A DNA stretch of 43,205 bases, from positions 54,051 through 97,255 of the forward strand of contig FR881244.1 of the NCBI GenBank assembly GCA_000434735.1, written 5' to 3'. The notes beneath the pieces were generated by a model. It had not been told where the DNA came from. It did not search any database and was given only the letters and a program-made list of their open reading frames with translations. The translations under genes and the position numbers were made by a program. This DNA comes from Bacteroides sp. CAG:530. GTDB lineage: Bacteria > Bacteroidota > Bacteroidia > Bacteroidales > Bacteroidaceae. Each line of letters starts with the position of its first letter. Position 1 is the first letter of the stretch. This document shows, piece by piece, positions 15,917-24,694 of the stretch.

Positions 15917-17086
15917 TTAGTACACCTCTACCTTAGCTGCAAGTGATTTGCATTTTTCGCGCAGAGCGTCCAAATCACCGTCAACCTTATCGTAGCATAC
16001 CACAACACCCATACGACGGTTGAGCTTAGTATAAGGCTTACCGAAGATACGCAGATAAGTATTAGGCTGAGAGCAAACCAACTCTTCGCCTCTGTAGCGC
16101 GGAGTTTCCTTGCTTGCGATAGGCGACAAGATAACTGCGCTGGCTCCGATATGCTCTTGAGTGATGCCCGGAATAGGCAAGCCAAGGATAGCATACAGAT
16201 GCAACTCGAACTCATTCAGATTCTGAGTATTTGCCAATGTAACCATACCGGTGTCATGCGGACGCGGAGAAAGTTCTGAGAAGTAAACGCCGTTTTCGTG
16301 GCTCAAGAAGAATTCTACACCCCAAATACCATAGCCGGTCAACGCTTCGGTTACCTTTGCCGCCATCATCTCTGCTTCTGCCAGATGTTCTGGAGCGATG
16401 TGTGCAGGCTGGAAGCTTTCACGGTAGTCGCCGCCTTTCTGTACGTGACCGATAGGAGGGCAGAACAATGTAGGACCGTTCTTCTGAGTAACGGTAAGCA
16501 GTGTTATTTCGCTATCGAACTTGATGAATTCTTCAACGATAAGTTCTTTTATATCGCCACGGCTACCTTCGCAACCGTATGCCCAAGAGTATTCCAAGTC
16601 TTCCGGACCTTTAGCTACCGACTGTCCCTTACCCGATGATGACATCAACGGCTTGATAACACACGGATAGCCAATCTTTTCGGCTGCCTCTTTCAGTTCT
16701 TCGAGTGATTTAGCGTAGAAATACTTCGCTGTTTTCAGTCCGAGTTCTTTAGCTGCGAGGTCGCGTATAGCCTTACGGTTCATTGTAAAGTTCACGGCAC
16801 GTGCGCTTGGCACTACTTGGATGCCTTCTTTCTCCAGATGATACAAGCGTTCTGTACGGATGGCTTCAATTTCAGGAACGATGATGTCCGGATGATATTT
16901 CTCTACCACGCGGTCGAGCGCATCGCCGTCGAGCATACTGAATACCTCACAAGCATCTGCTACCTGCATAGCCGGAGCACCGGCATACGAATCGCACGCA
17001 ATGACATACTGTCCTAAACGCTGGGCAGCTATTACAAATTCCTTACCCAACTCGCCTGAACCTAACAATAATATTTTCTTAGTCAT
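15917..17086 (-). CDS. purT: Formate-dependent phosphoribosylglycinamide formyltransferase
   Basis: PurT is an ATP-grasp enzyme that uses formate and ATP to formylate GAR in the third step of purine synthesis, as an alternative to the folate-dependent PurN. The 389-residue length fits the family. Visible signatures are LLGSGELGKEFVIAAQRLG at the N-terminus, the ATP-grasp segment CVIKPLMSSSGKGQSVAKG, and the metal-binding GVEFFLSHENGVYFSELSPR followed by PHDTGMVTL. It is a single gene, separated from ccsBA by a bidirectional terminator and from the restriction-enzyme-like gene by 83 nt. A TATCTTTG -7 element at 17147-17154 suggests its own promoter. Confidence 0.96.
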   Translation of the reverse strand: MTKKILLLGSGELGKEFVIAAQRLGQYVIACDSYAGAPAMQVADACEVFSMLDGDALDRVVEKYHPDIIVPEIEAIRTERLYHLEKEGIQVVPSARAVNFTMNRKAIRDLAAKELGLKTAKYFYAKSLEELKEAAEKIGYPCVIKPLMSSSGKGQSVAKGPEDLEYSWAYGCEGSRGDIKELIVEEFIKFDSEITLLTVTQKNGPTLFCPPIGHVQKGGDYRESFQPAHIAPEHLAEAEMMAAKVTEALTGYGIWGVEFFLSHENGVYFSELSPRPHDTGMVTLANTQNLNEFELHLYAILGLPIPGITQEHIGASAVILSPIASKETPRYRGEELVCSQPNTYLRIFGKPYTKLNRRMGVVVCYDKVDGDLDALREKCKSLAAKVEVY

Positions 17087-17146
17087 AATTTAAATTGTTT
17101 ATGATCGATTTTTCTCGGTCGTCTGTTTTTTATAGCATTACTTTCA

Positions 17147-17154
17147 CAAAGATA
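17147..17154 (-). promoter_or_regulatory. Possible -7 element for purT
   Basis: TATCTTTG on the minus strand matches TAnnTTTG, and the start codon is about 60 nt downstream. No good -33 TTTG stands at the right distance, so the call is tentative. Confidence 0.4.
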
Positions 17155-17169
17155 ACGATGTTTTTTCAA

Positions 17170-18255
17170 TTATCGCTTTAGCAATTCAATCTTTAAATTG
17201 AGTTTAAAGTAATATACTCCGTTTTCGCGTTCCAGATAGCCGTATTTGTCTTTCTCTGTAGAGCCTTTGGTGAGGCGTGTGTTGTAATACAGAAAATCGG
17301 CCAGTGTTTGGCGATATGCGCGTTGGTAGCATAGTACTTCGCCGTCGGTGTTTACATACAGTATACCTGCAATGGCAGAGTCGGTACCGTTATACAGTTT
17401 GGCTGGACGCATACCGTTCATCAGTGCCAGCAAGAGTTCTTTTACCTTATATTCATAGAAGCTGTGCTTTGTTATCAGCTCGTCTTTAATCTTAAGCGGA
17501 TTCAGCTTCTTGATTTCTTCTGTCAACTCTGATACCTTAGTTATACCGTCTAGCCACATAAGGCGTACCATTTCGCCAAACAAGCGTCCGGCGTGAAGGT
17601 CTATCATAGAGAGGTTGCTGCGGAATACCTTATCGGCTACATCGTTATATTTCAAGACACCGCCCAGACGTTCTATCATCAGCATTCGGCTCAGTACATC
17701 GTCTTCTTCTCCTTCGGCGTTAATCTTGTTGACCGTAGGATTAGCGAACTTGATGCCTGTCTGCTCAAACTTGAAGTTGGCAGAACGACCTCCGTCGAGT
17801 AGGGGAAACATGGGGCTGAGGCGAGAACGCACCACGAGTCCGGTAAGTGGAGCATCGGCAGAGTAGAAAGCTACGCTGAAGTCGGTGCGGTCGTCGGTCT
17901 TAGCTTCGAGGTCGAATATAGCTACCTCGTCCAGGAACTCTTCCACTCCGTCTGGCGAGGTAACCTCGTCTTCGCGACTGTTCTTGATGGCCTGCAGAAT
18001 CAATTCGGCCACCGTCTGGAAGTCCTCTCTAGGGAATAGCTTCTCGCCATTTTCGCTTTTTACGCGAATCTGGTCTCCCTCTATTATATATTGGCGCGTT
18101 CCGTCGTGCTCTTCGCGCTGAATCATCGCTACCGGCAGACGGTTTGTTTCGTCCTTTTTCACCTGCGGAGTTCCGGCATATACCTGTCCGTCAGACAGCA
18201 GGCGGAAAACCGCATACAGTTCGCTCCATTCTCTTTTTGTTGCTTGAAATGCCAT
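17170..18255 (-). CDS. HpaII-family restriction endonuclease-like protein
   Basis: The 361-residue protein resembles the HpaII restriction endonuclease family (about 358 residues) along most of its length. The start MAFQATKREWSELYAVFRLL, the middle RLSPMFPLLDGGRSANFKFE (residues 145-164) and the end YLERENGVYYFKLNLKIEL fit remembered HpaII patterns. HpaII cuts CCGG. The family is a PD-(D/E)XK-type nuclease; here D125 could be the metal-binding Asp, and the catalytic Lys position appears as R143 (LVVRSR). It is encoded last in a MukBEF-like operon, 96 nt after the large ATPase gene, where JetD/MksG normally sits. No CCGG methyltransferase lies in the window, and the gene itself contains CCGG sites, so free cutting activity is unlikely. 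It has a predicted private promoter. Confidence 0.8.
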   Translation of the reverse strand: MAFQATKREWSELYAVFRLLSDGQVYAGTPQVKKDETNRLPVAMIQREEHDGTRQYIIEGDQIRVKSENGEKLFPREDFQTVAELILQAIKNSREDEVTSPDGVEEFLDEVAIFDLEAKTDDRTDFSVAFYSADAPLTGLVVRSRLSPMFPLLDGGRSANFKFEQTGIKFANPTVNKINAEGEEDDVLSRMLMIERLGGVLKYNDVADKVFRSNLSMIDLHAGRLFGEMVRLMWLDGITKVSELTEEIKKLNPLKIKDELITKHSFYEYKVKELLLALMNGMRPAKLYNGTDSAIAGILYVNTDGEVLCYQRAYRQTLADFLYYNTRLTKGSTEKDKYGYLERENGVYYFKLNLKIELLKR

Positions 18256-18293
18256 AAGTATTTATAGTTGTTTGTTTCGGTAATAGAATAATG

Positions 18294-18325
18294 CAAATGT
18301 ACGCCAAAGTACATAAATAATCAAT
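18294..18325 (-). promoter_or_regulatory. Predicted promoter for the HpaII-like gene
   Basis: On the minus strand ATTG (complement of 18322-18325), a 20-nt spacer and TACATTTG (complement of 18294-18301) fit the Bacteroidetes promoter. The expected transcript starts near 18287, about 32 nt before the start codon, inside the only long gap of the condensin operon. Confidence 0.6.
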
Positions 18326-18351
18326 ATTGTTTCTGTAAAATCACCTCTTGT

Positions 18352-21300
18352 TTACAGGGCTTTATCGGAGATGAGGCGTGCTATGCGTGTCTTACTTTGC
18401 GCTCCCTTGGTGAGCAGATACACATGCTTATAGGCATCGCGGTTCAACTCTGTGGGCGATCCGTTAATCAATATGATATTGCGGTCGTTGGCAAACTTCA
18501 ATATTCCGTTCACGTTGTTGGGGTGCAGCTTTCCTATTTCGTCCATCATACAGTGCAACTTAAAGTCTTGGAACTTTTGCGATGCGCTTTCCTTAAATAC
18601 ATTAAGCAGCATGATGTTTATCATGGCTTTTACCAGGATATCGGTACCCTCTGAACCTACGTTCGACAGCTTCTCCACAAATCCGGTGTCGTTGTTGTTT
18701 TCAATAACACGGAAGCGCAGTTCGAATGAGTCGTACAGACGGATGGTGTCGTATCGGTATGCGTGTATTTCCTTGATGAAATCGCGAAGCAGACTGATGG
18801 CTTCCTGTTTAACCAACTGCTCGTTTTCTGACGAGAATAGGTTGGTGCCGGGAGTCAAGTCGTAAGCGTGCTCTGTATAATATTTCTGGATAGCTCGCAG
18901 ACTATTCATTACTCGGTTGCTGCTTTCTTCTACCTTCATTTCGATGCACTGTATTACACCCACGAAGTTGCAAGTCTGGAACCCTTTGTTTACGCGACTT
19001 ATCAAGTCGTGGATGTCGCTTTCGGATGCGGTAAGCATAGACGTATCCATGCTTATTCGCTTGAATATATCAGAGTGCTCGTTGTTGATTCGGCTCACGA
19101 ATTCGTTAATTCTCTTCTCTTCTACAAAGTCGTTCAGCTCTTCGGCAAAGCGCACATACTCCCAGTCTTCATTAAACTTGGTTCTGAACTTAAATGTATT
19201 ATCTTCGCCAAAGTGACCCGTAAACAAGTTGACTTCCTTACGCAATCTTCCCTGCAACTGCAGATACTGATTCTGCATACGTCCTAACTCGTCAATCAGT
19301 GCTATGCAGTCTTTCTCTATAGCCACATCGGTAGTGATATGAGCTTCGGGACCGAATATGTCTTGGTGCGGTTTGTACCAATCGTATGCCGAAATCTTGT
19401 CGAACGCCTCCATGTTAGCTGTCAGCGAGCGCAGTTTGTTTTCCGCCTCACTCAGCGTTTTGTTCGTTTCGTTAATCTTTTCTTGCAGAGCAGAAACTTC
19501 CTTTCTCAGTCTTTCCTTCTCGGTATCGAGCTGTTTCTTCAGCGCATCGTGCTCGCGCTTCCACTCGGGCAGCTGGTCAATCAAGTCGCGTTTGTCTTTC
19601 TGATATTCAATGATAAGCGTAGCGTTCTTGTCGATGAACTTCAGCTCCTCATTAATCTGCATCAGTTGTCCCGCTATCTCTTGCAGACGTTCGGTGTCGG
19701 CACCCTGTGAGTGCAACTCTTTCTGCATCTCTCTTTCGTAGTTGTCCTTGTCAGCAGCTATACGCTTCTGTTCTTCTTGCTCTTCCTTACGGATAGTCTC
19801 AGCCTGCTGCTCTTTCTCCGCAGCCATTTGTTGCTGACGGTCTTTCCATTCGCCCTTCAGTTTGTTAAGCTTTTCAGTCTTTTCACCGTTAAGGTTCTTC
19901 AGCTTCTCTTCTATATTTTTCAGCTCGCTACGCAGAGTGTGCTGTTGCGCTTCCAGTCCGTGCAATTTCTGCTGACGTTCTGCATTCGCCTTCTTCTTCC
20001 ACTCTTCAAGGTCGAGCATATCCGTCTGGTATTGTTTCTCAAGCTTCTCTAACTCATACTCCTGCAGAGCGATGATGTCTTTCTGCTCCTTGATGCGCGG
20101 CTGATATTTCTGCTTTAGCTGCTGGGTTAGAGTTTCCTTTTCAGCTTGCAGTTGGGTGATGCGCACCGCTATCTCTTCAAGACGCTTTTCGCCATCTTCT
20201 TTCTCTTTCTGATAATCGTTTATAGACTTGATATGGCGGTCTATATTGCTTAAGTCGATGCTTATACCATAAAACGAAGCGTTATCGAAACTGTTGGCAA
20301 CAGTAGGGTTGAGTCCCGTTTGCCATAGGATAGTCTCATCGCACAACTTACCTATATTATCTTCCCATCCCGGCTTGTTGTCTTTTAGCCAACCCTGCAG
20401 TGTATCTCGGCTGTTCTGCAAGAAAGCGTCAAGCTCTTCTACACGCGGTTTCAGTTGCTCTTGCTCCGCTTTCAGACGAATCAACTCTTCTTCTTTTTCT
20501 GTCAATCCGTTTCTCTCTTCGCTCTGCCAGTTAAGCGTAAGCTCTTGAATAGAAAGTTGTGAGTTCTTTATACGGTTCTTCTTACTTTCGTGAATACCCG
20601 TGTACGACTGAATGCGATGTTTCAGTTCGTCCTGCTCCTTCTCATAGAAACTCTCTTTGCGGCACAACTGCATTTGGTAGTCGATAGCCGTAATGGCAGT
20701 CTGCTTTTCGTTAAGTTCCGGATGAAGCTGTTGCGATAACTGCTCATATTCAGCGTAGAGAGCATCGGTAGCCGATTCGTGCATTCGTCGTGCATCTTCC
20801 AAACGCTCGTTGTATGCGTTGCTTAGCTCTTCGGCTTGCTTCAGCTTTGCCTCGTGAATAGCGTTCCACTGTTCGTTGAGAGCCTGTATGAGCGATTTAT
20901 ATTTAGTAGAAATCTCAGTGTATTGCGAAGTAAGAATACGTTGCTCCTCTTGCAGCCCGTTGCGCTTGTTGGTCCATTCTTCCTTCTTTGCAGAGCGTTC
21001 TATAATCTCTTCTATGTTAAGATTATTATACTCTTTCTCCTTCTTCTGAGCCTTTTGCAACTCATTGTTGAGTACAGCCAACTTCTCCTGCAACTGATTA
21101 CACTGCTGCTGCGACTGGTCTTGCATATGCTGCTTCTCAGCCAGCTGTTTACCTCTTTCGGCTTCGGCATCTTTCTCTTTCTTCTGCCATGCAGGTAGAG
21201 CCTCCGCAGCTTCGCGATGAGCTACCGCAAGTTCACGACAACCTTGTACGATGGAAGTCTGTTGGCGCGATACCTGTACAGAAAGCGAAGTGATTTCTTT

Positions 21301-22017
21301 TACTTGCTTCTGAGTCTCCCGTTTTTGATACTCTTCTATATCGTGAAGGCGAGTCTCGAAATTCTTAAGATGTTCTTTATAATTGTTCAGGTCTACACCA
21401 GTCTCGTCTTCGTTGATAGAAGAAATAATAGTTTTCTTGATGAACTCAGCATCCAGTTTAGAGTTGAGCAGCACGTTCTGAATGGTACGCGGAATGTTCT
21501 GATATTGCTTGCTCTCCATCAGTGAATACTTCTGCATATCGGCAGATACACCGTTTCCGTATAATATGTTTCTGTATTCATCGAAGGTAGAAATGATGCG
21601 CGAGTAGTCGATGCCTGCCTGATCAAGCTGCATGCGAATGCGGTCTGTTCCGGTATAAGCCGTAAGAGTCTCAGGGTCGATAAACAACTCCTTACGATAA
21701 GGCGAATTGATGAAACGATAGTTTACACGATTCATCGACTTGAAGCTCAATATGCAAAACGCCCCGTTCTCCGTAGTTACCTCATATATAATATAAGAGT
21801 TAGAGTAGGGGAAATAATACTCGGTATAGCTTTGCTTCTCTACCGGAATACCCAACTTCTGGGTATCAGCGTTATAAAAGAAAAGAATGGCGCGCAGAAC
21901 GGTACTCTTTCCCACGCCCTGAGTTCCGATAAAGTGAACGTTTCCGTCCAGATAAATATCGTCGGCATACGGTATGTTCGCGCTGTTTATGAAGATAATT
22001 CTATTAAGATTTCTCAT
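18352..22017 (-). CDS. MukB/MksB/JetC-like condensin ATPase
   Basis: This 1221-residue SMC-like protein is the motor subunit of a MukBEF-type condensin. The N-terminal Walker A is GTQGVGKST at residues 31-39. A very long Glu/Lys/Gln-rich coiled coil fills about 200-540 and 620-900, interrupted near 540-615 by a non-coiled segment that may be the hinge. At the C-terminus, NVGSEGTD (from 1119) is the ABC signature-like motif and LHCMMDEIG is Walker B (D1159, E1160). Genes 30 nt upstream encode the E-like and F-like partners. MksB/JetC proteins bind DNA and extrude loops; in Wadjet they detect and lead to cleavage of plasmids. Here the partner nuclease looks HpaII-like. Confidence 0.9.
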   Translation of the reverse strand: MRNLNRIIFINSANIPYADDIYLDGNVHFIGTQGVGKSTVLRAILFFYNADTQKLGIPVEKQSYTEYYFPYSNSYIIYEVTTENGAFCILSFKSMNRVNYRFINSPYRKELFIDPETLTAYTGTDRIRMQLDQAGIDYSRIISTFDEYRNILYGNGVSADMQKYSLMESKQYQNIPRTIQNVLLNSKLDAEFIKKTIISSINEDETGVDLNNYKEHLKNFETRLHDIEEYQKRETQKQVKEITSLSVQVSRQQTSIVQGCRELAVAHREAAEALPAWQKKEKDAEAERGKQLAEKQHMQDQSQQQCNQLQEKLAVLNNELQKAQKKEKEYNNLNIEEIIERSAKKEEWTNKRNGLQEEQRILTSQYTEISTKYKSLIQALNEQWNAIHEAKLKQAEELSNAYNERLEDARRMHESATDALYAEYEQLSQQLHPELNEKQTAITAIDYQMQLCRKESFYEKEQDELKHRIQSYTGIHESKKNRIKNSQLSIQELTLNWQSEERNGLTEKEEELIRLKAEQEQLKPRVEELDAFLQNSRDTLQGWLKDNKPGWEDNIGKLCDETILWQTGLNPTVANSFDNASFYGISIDLSNIDRHIKSINDYQKEKEDGEKRLEEIAVRITQLQAEKETLTQQLKQKYQPRIKEQKDIIALQEYELEKLEKQYQTDMLDLEEWKKKANAERQQKLHGLEAQQHTLRSELKNIEEKLKNLNGEKTEKLNKLKGEWKDRQQQMAAEKEQQAETIRKEEQEEQKRIAADKDNYEREMQKELHSQGADTERLQEIAGQLMQINEELKFIDKNATLIIEYQKDKRDLIDQLPEWKREHDALKKQLDTEKERLRKEVSALQEKINETNKTLSEAENKLRSLTANMEAFDKISAYDWYKPHQDIFGPEAHITTDVAIEKDCIALIDELGRMQNQYLQLQGRLRKEVNLFTGHFGEDNTFKFRTKFNEDWEYVRFAEELNDFVEEKRINEFVSRINNEHSDIFKRISMDTSMLTASESDIHDLISRVNKGFQTCNFVGVIQCIEMKVEESSNRVMNSLRAIQKYYTEHAYDLTPGTNLFSSENEQLVKQEAISLLRDFIKEIHAYRYDTIRLYDSFELRFRVIENNNDTGFVEKLSNVGSEGTDILVKAMINIMLLNVFKESASQKFQDFKLHCMMDEIGKLHPNNVNGILKFANDRNIILINGSPTELNRDAYKHVYLLTKGAQSKTRIARLISDKAL

Positions 22018-22047
22018 TGTCGTAGTCTAATGTTCGGCTTTGCTGTT

Positions 22048-22635
22048 TTATTGTTCGCTGTCGTTCTCTTCGGTTTCTTCATCATATATGTTGATGCTCT
22101 CTACCAATCGCTCCAGATAGTGCCAAGAACTCATCACCTTATAGGTGTTGGTCTTTTCATTCTCCAACTCCAAGAACGACTCTCGTGTAAGTTGCTTTAT
22201 CATATTATCGAGCACATCTTTTCTTACGTCCTTATCAGAGAAATGCTTTCGGATGCTGTCCAGCTTATTCTGTAGCGTAACGTTGATGTTGGCTTCTACC
22301 AATATCTGCTCGGGTTGAAAACGATAACCGGGACCGAATGTCTCATCGTATGTCTTGAACAAATCGAGAATGTCAATCCAATAATAAGCCCTCAATATCT
22401 TTTGCTCTAATGTGTTACGCGGTTCAGTTCGCGAAAAGTAAAAATACTCATTGCCTCTTTCAAGGTTGTATCCTATCTGAGCGAAAAATACAGACAGCGC
22501 CTCGAAGTCATCGTCTATCATATCGTAATAGTCTCTTATTTCTTCGTTGGTACTGTTTGAACTGATAAACTGTCCTTTCTGCAGACAGTCGAAAATCTCG
22601 GCCGTATGGTCGGGGATATGTATATTTAATTCCAT
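22048..22635 (-). CDS. MukE/MksE/JetB-like condensin subunit
   Basis: The 195-residue acidic protein is assigned as the small winged-helix (kite) subunit of the condensin mainly by order and size: it lies 21 nt after the F-like gene and 30 nt before the B-like ATPase. The content fits: helical segments such as FEALSVFFAQIGYNLERGNE, the typical LEQKILRAYYWIDILDLFKT, then KQLTRESFLELENEKTNTYK, which looks like a winged-helix wing, and an acidic tail EETEENDSE. Kite subunits bridge the kleisin (F) and the ATPase heads. Primary-sequence similarity is low in this family, so the exact subtype (MksE or JetB) is open. Confidence 0.8.
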   Translation of the reverse strand: MELNIHIPDHTAEIFDCLQKGQFISSNSTNEEIRDYYDMIDDDFEALSVFFAQIGYNLERGNEYFYFSRTEPRNTLEQKILRAYYWIDILDLFKTYDETFGPGYRFQPEQILVEANINVTLQNKLDSIRKHFSDKDVRKDVLDNMIKQLTRESFLELENEKTNTYKVMSSWHYLERLVESINIYDEETEENDSEQ

Positions 22636-22656
22636 GATGCTTCTTTCTTTTCTTGA

Positions 22657-23889
22657 TTAAATACCCGGATACACCCGTACGTATTCATAATTGTGATAAG
22701 TGCTGAACTCGTTGGTTATTTGGAATTGCGATTCGTATAGCGATACCATCTGACAGAACAGCGTGGTGCGTTCTTTCTCGCTCACTTCTCGCTTGAATGT
22801 ATAATTCATCAGATACGAGAAGAGGTCTTCGGGTTGTGCCTCCGGGTCTTTCCATTTCTTCTCGGCTTGTGCCTGAATATAATCGCCTGCCGTCTCTTCC
22901 AAGCTGATGCTTTCTTGATACATGGCTTGCGATTCAAGGTCCTCCTGACTGAACGCTCCGGCTTCGTTGCTTCGTACGCTTTCGCGATATTGCAAGTTCT
23001 TCAGCACTTTCAATATAACTGGGCGAGCCTCATCGCTATTAAGGTAGTTTACGGATAGCTTGAACGATGCGGGCATAGCACCTTCTATTAACACTGAGCG
23101 TTCATTGTCTATTACTTCAGACAGGTTGGTCTTGGCACGTAGTTCGAATTGATCTTGCAGATATTTCAGACGGCGAATCTTCGCCACCAGTATTACCTGA
23201 CTCTTTATCTGATTCAGATAGTTGATAATGTCCTGCTGTGCGCGTATTAAGCTATGAGCCGAAAGCTGAAGCTCGCGGCGCAAATCCAGCAGAATGCGGT
23301 CGAGCTCCTCGTCGGTAGCCTGCTGAAAGAACTGGCGTTCCTCATGCAGAATAAGATGCTCTGTAGTGTCTATAAGTTGCTGTATGTTGATTCTTTTTTT
23401 ATCGAGATTCTCCAGCTTAGCTATCTTGATTTGATACGTAGGCTCATGCTTGAAAGCATTTTCTATGCTGGTTTGCAGATTCATGATATTACGTATGGTG
23501 GTACGCGCTATTTTCTGGAATGTTATCTTGATGTCGCGCACATAGCGAGCCCTTCTGTTGGCAATGCGCTCCTTCTGATAATAATCCATCAGCTCATGCA
23601 GATACTCTATGTTTTCGTCGATGATAGCGGTATTGATTTCTTCGTTGGCTTCGAGCAGTAATTCGAAGAAGTCCATGAAGCGTGCGTCAAGCTCCAGAAA
23701 GTTTCCGTTTTGGCGGATAACCTCTTTCTCAATCAAAAGCTTTAGCTTGTTTTCGTCGTCTTTCAGCAGAGCCAGCGCATCGGTATATCTGAAGTTAAGA
23801 ATCTTTCTCTTTTCAAACATTTCCGTCAGCAGCCCTCTTGCTGTACTGACGGTGCTTATTATTTCGTGGATAGAACGGAATATGTACAT
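22657..23889 (-). CDS. MukF/MksF/JetA-like kleisin subunit
   Basis: The protein is assigned as the kleisin-like F subunit of the condensin complex. It is 410 residues from the ATG at 23889 (MYIFRSIHEIISTVSTARG) and almost fully helical: an N-terminal winged-helix-like region (about 1-80), a long helical middle with IANRRARYVRDIKITFQKIA and coiled segments, and a C-terminal compact end ANEFST-like region finishing YVRVYPGI. I reject the longer TTG start at 23943 because it falls inside the predicted -7 promoter box, while AAGAGAAAG directly precedes the ATG. It is first in the operon F-E-B-nuclease, the same order as jetA-jetB-jetC-jetD. Confidence 0.8.
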   Translation of the reverse strand: MYIFRSIHEIISTVSTARGLLTEMFEKRKILNFRYTDALALLKDDENKLKLLIEKEVIRQNGNFLELDARFMDFFELLLEANEEINTAIIDENIEYLHELMDYYQKERIANRRARYVRDIKITFQKIARTTIRNIMNLQTSIENAFKHEPTYQIKIAKLENLDKKRINIQQLIDTTEHLILHEERQFFQQATDEELDRILLDLRRELQLSAHSLIRAQQDIINYLNQIKSQVILVAKIRRLKYLQDQFELRAKTNLSEVIDNERSVLIEGAMPASFKLSVNYLNSDEARPVILKVLKNLQYRESVRSNEAGAFSQEDLESQAMYQESISLEETAGDYIQAQAEKKWKDPEAQPEDLFSYLMNYTFKREVSEKERTTLFCQMVSLYESQFQITNEFSTYHNYEYVRVYPGI

Positions 23890-23940
23890 CTTTCTCTTGT
23901 TTCTGTGCCAGAATCTTATGCCTTGGCATGATTCGGACTT

Positions 23941-23972
23941 CAAAATTACGAATAATTTTCCGAACAGAGAAA
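23941..23972 (-). promoter_or_regulatory. Predicted promoter of the condensin operon
   Basis: On the minus strand TTTC (complement of 23969-23972), a 20-nt spacer and TAATTTTG (complement of 23941-23948) fit the promoter pattern. The transcript would start near 23934, 45 nt before the chosen ATG of the F-like gene. Readthrough from the LytTR gene 85 nt upstream is also possible. Confidence 0.6.
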
Positions 23973-23974
23973 TG

Positions 23975-24694
23975 TTATAATATTGATTGCTTATTTATTG
24001 CTTCAAGAAACTTGTCTTTATAGTTTTCGCCTACCGGTATGTAGGTGTCTTTATCGAAAATGATACGCAGGCGCGATATTTCTGTCACCTTTCGCATGTT
24101 GACTATATACGAGCGGTGCACACGCATAAAGTAGTCGGGCAGTCGGCTTTCTATTTTCTGCAGACTGCTAAGAGTCACTATCGGTCTGTCTCTCCCTTCG
24201 GTGTATATGCGTATATATTCGCTCATACCCTCTATGTACTTTATTTCCTGTAGGTTGATGCGCACCATCTTATATTCGCTTTTTATGAATAGGCTGTCGC
24301 TGGCTTCTTCCTTGGTAGCAGGGGTGGCGGTGTGAGTATATTCGTACATCTTACGTGCCTTTTCGGCTGCTTTCAGGCAGTCTTGAAACTCGAAAGGCTT
24401 GAGCAGATAGTCGGTGGCATCAAGTTTGAAGCCTTCTACCGCATATTCTGAATAGGCGGTGGTGAATATCACTAAGGGCTTAGTTGCCAGTGAACGTACG
24501 AAATCTACTCCGTTTAAGTCGGGCATATTGATGTCGATAAACAGCAAGTCAACTTTCTCTTGTGCCATAACTTTCATTGCTTCATATGCGTCGTGGCATG
24601 ACTTTATAAGATTTAAGAAAGGAATGCGTTTTACGTATCCTGTCAGTTGGGTCAGTGCCAGAGGCTCATCGTCTATAATAATGCAGTTCATCAT
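23975..24694 (-). CDS. LytTR-family response regulator
   Basis: The 239-residue protein has a receiver domain (about 1-120) with acidic pocket IIDDE and phospho-acceptor D54 in LLFIDINMPDLNG. A LytTR DNA-binding domain follows (about 140-237), with the typical KIESRLPDYFMRVHRSYIVN and the ending IPVGENYKDKFLEAI. It should bind direct repeats in target promoters when phosphorylated by the adjacent sensor kinase, whose stop overlaps its start by 4 nt (ATGA), so the two are translationally coupled. The target is most likely the divergent DUF4890-like gene at 26155. The condensin operon downstream on the same strand is separated by 85 nt and a predicted promoter. Confidence 0.92.
   Translation of the reverse strand: MMNCIIIDDEPLALTQLTGYVKRIPFLNLIKSCHDAYEAMKVMAQEKVDLLFIDINMPDLNGVDFVRSLATKPLVIFTTAYSEYAVEGFKLDATDYLLKPFEFQDCLKAAEKARKMYEYTHTATPATKEEASDSLFIKSEYKMVRINLQEIKYIEGMSEYIRIYTEGRDRPIVTLSSLQKIESRLPDYFMRVHRSYIVNMRKVTEISRLRIIFDKDTYIPVGENYKDKFLEAINKQSIL

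Noticed and set aside
17170..18255. Ordinary restriction-modification system
   Set aside because: No methyltransferase or specificity gene is present within the window, and the neighbours are condensin genes.
23890..23943. TTG start giving an 18-residue extension of the F-like condensin subunit
   Set aside because: The codon lies inside the predicted -7 box, and an ATG preceded by AAGAGAAAG fits better.
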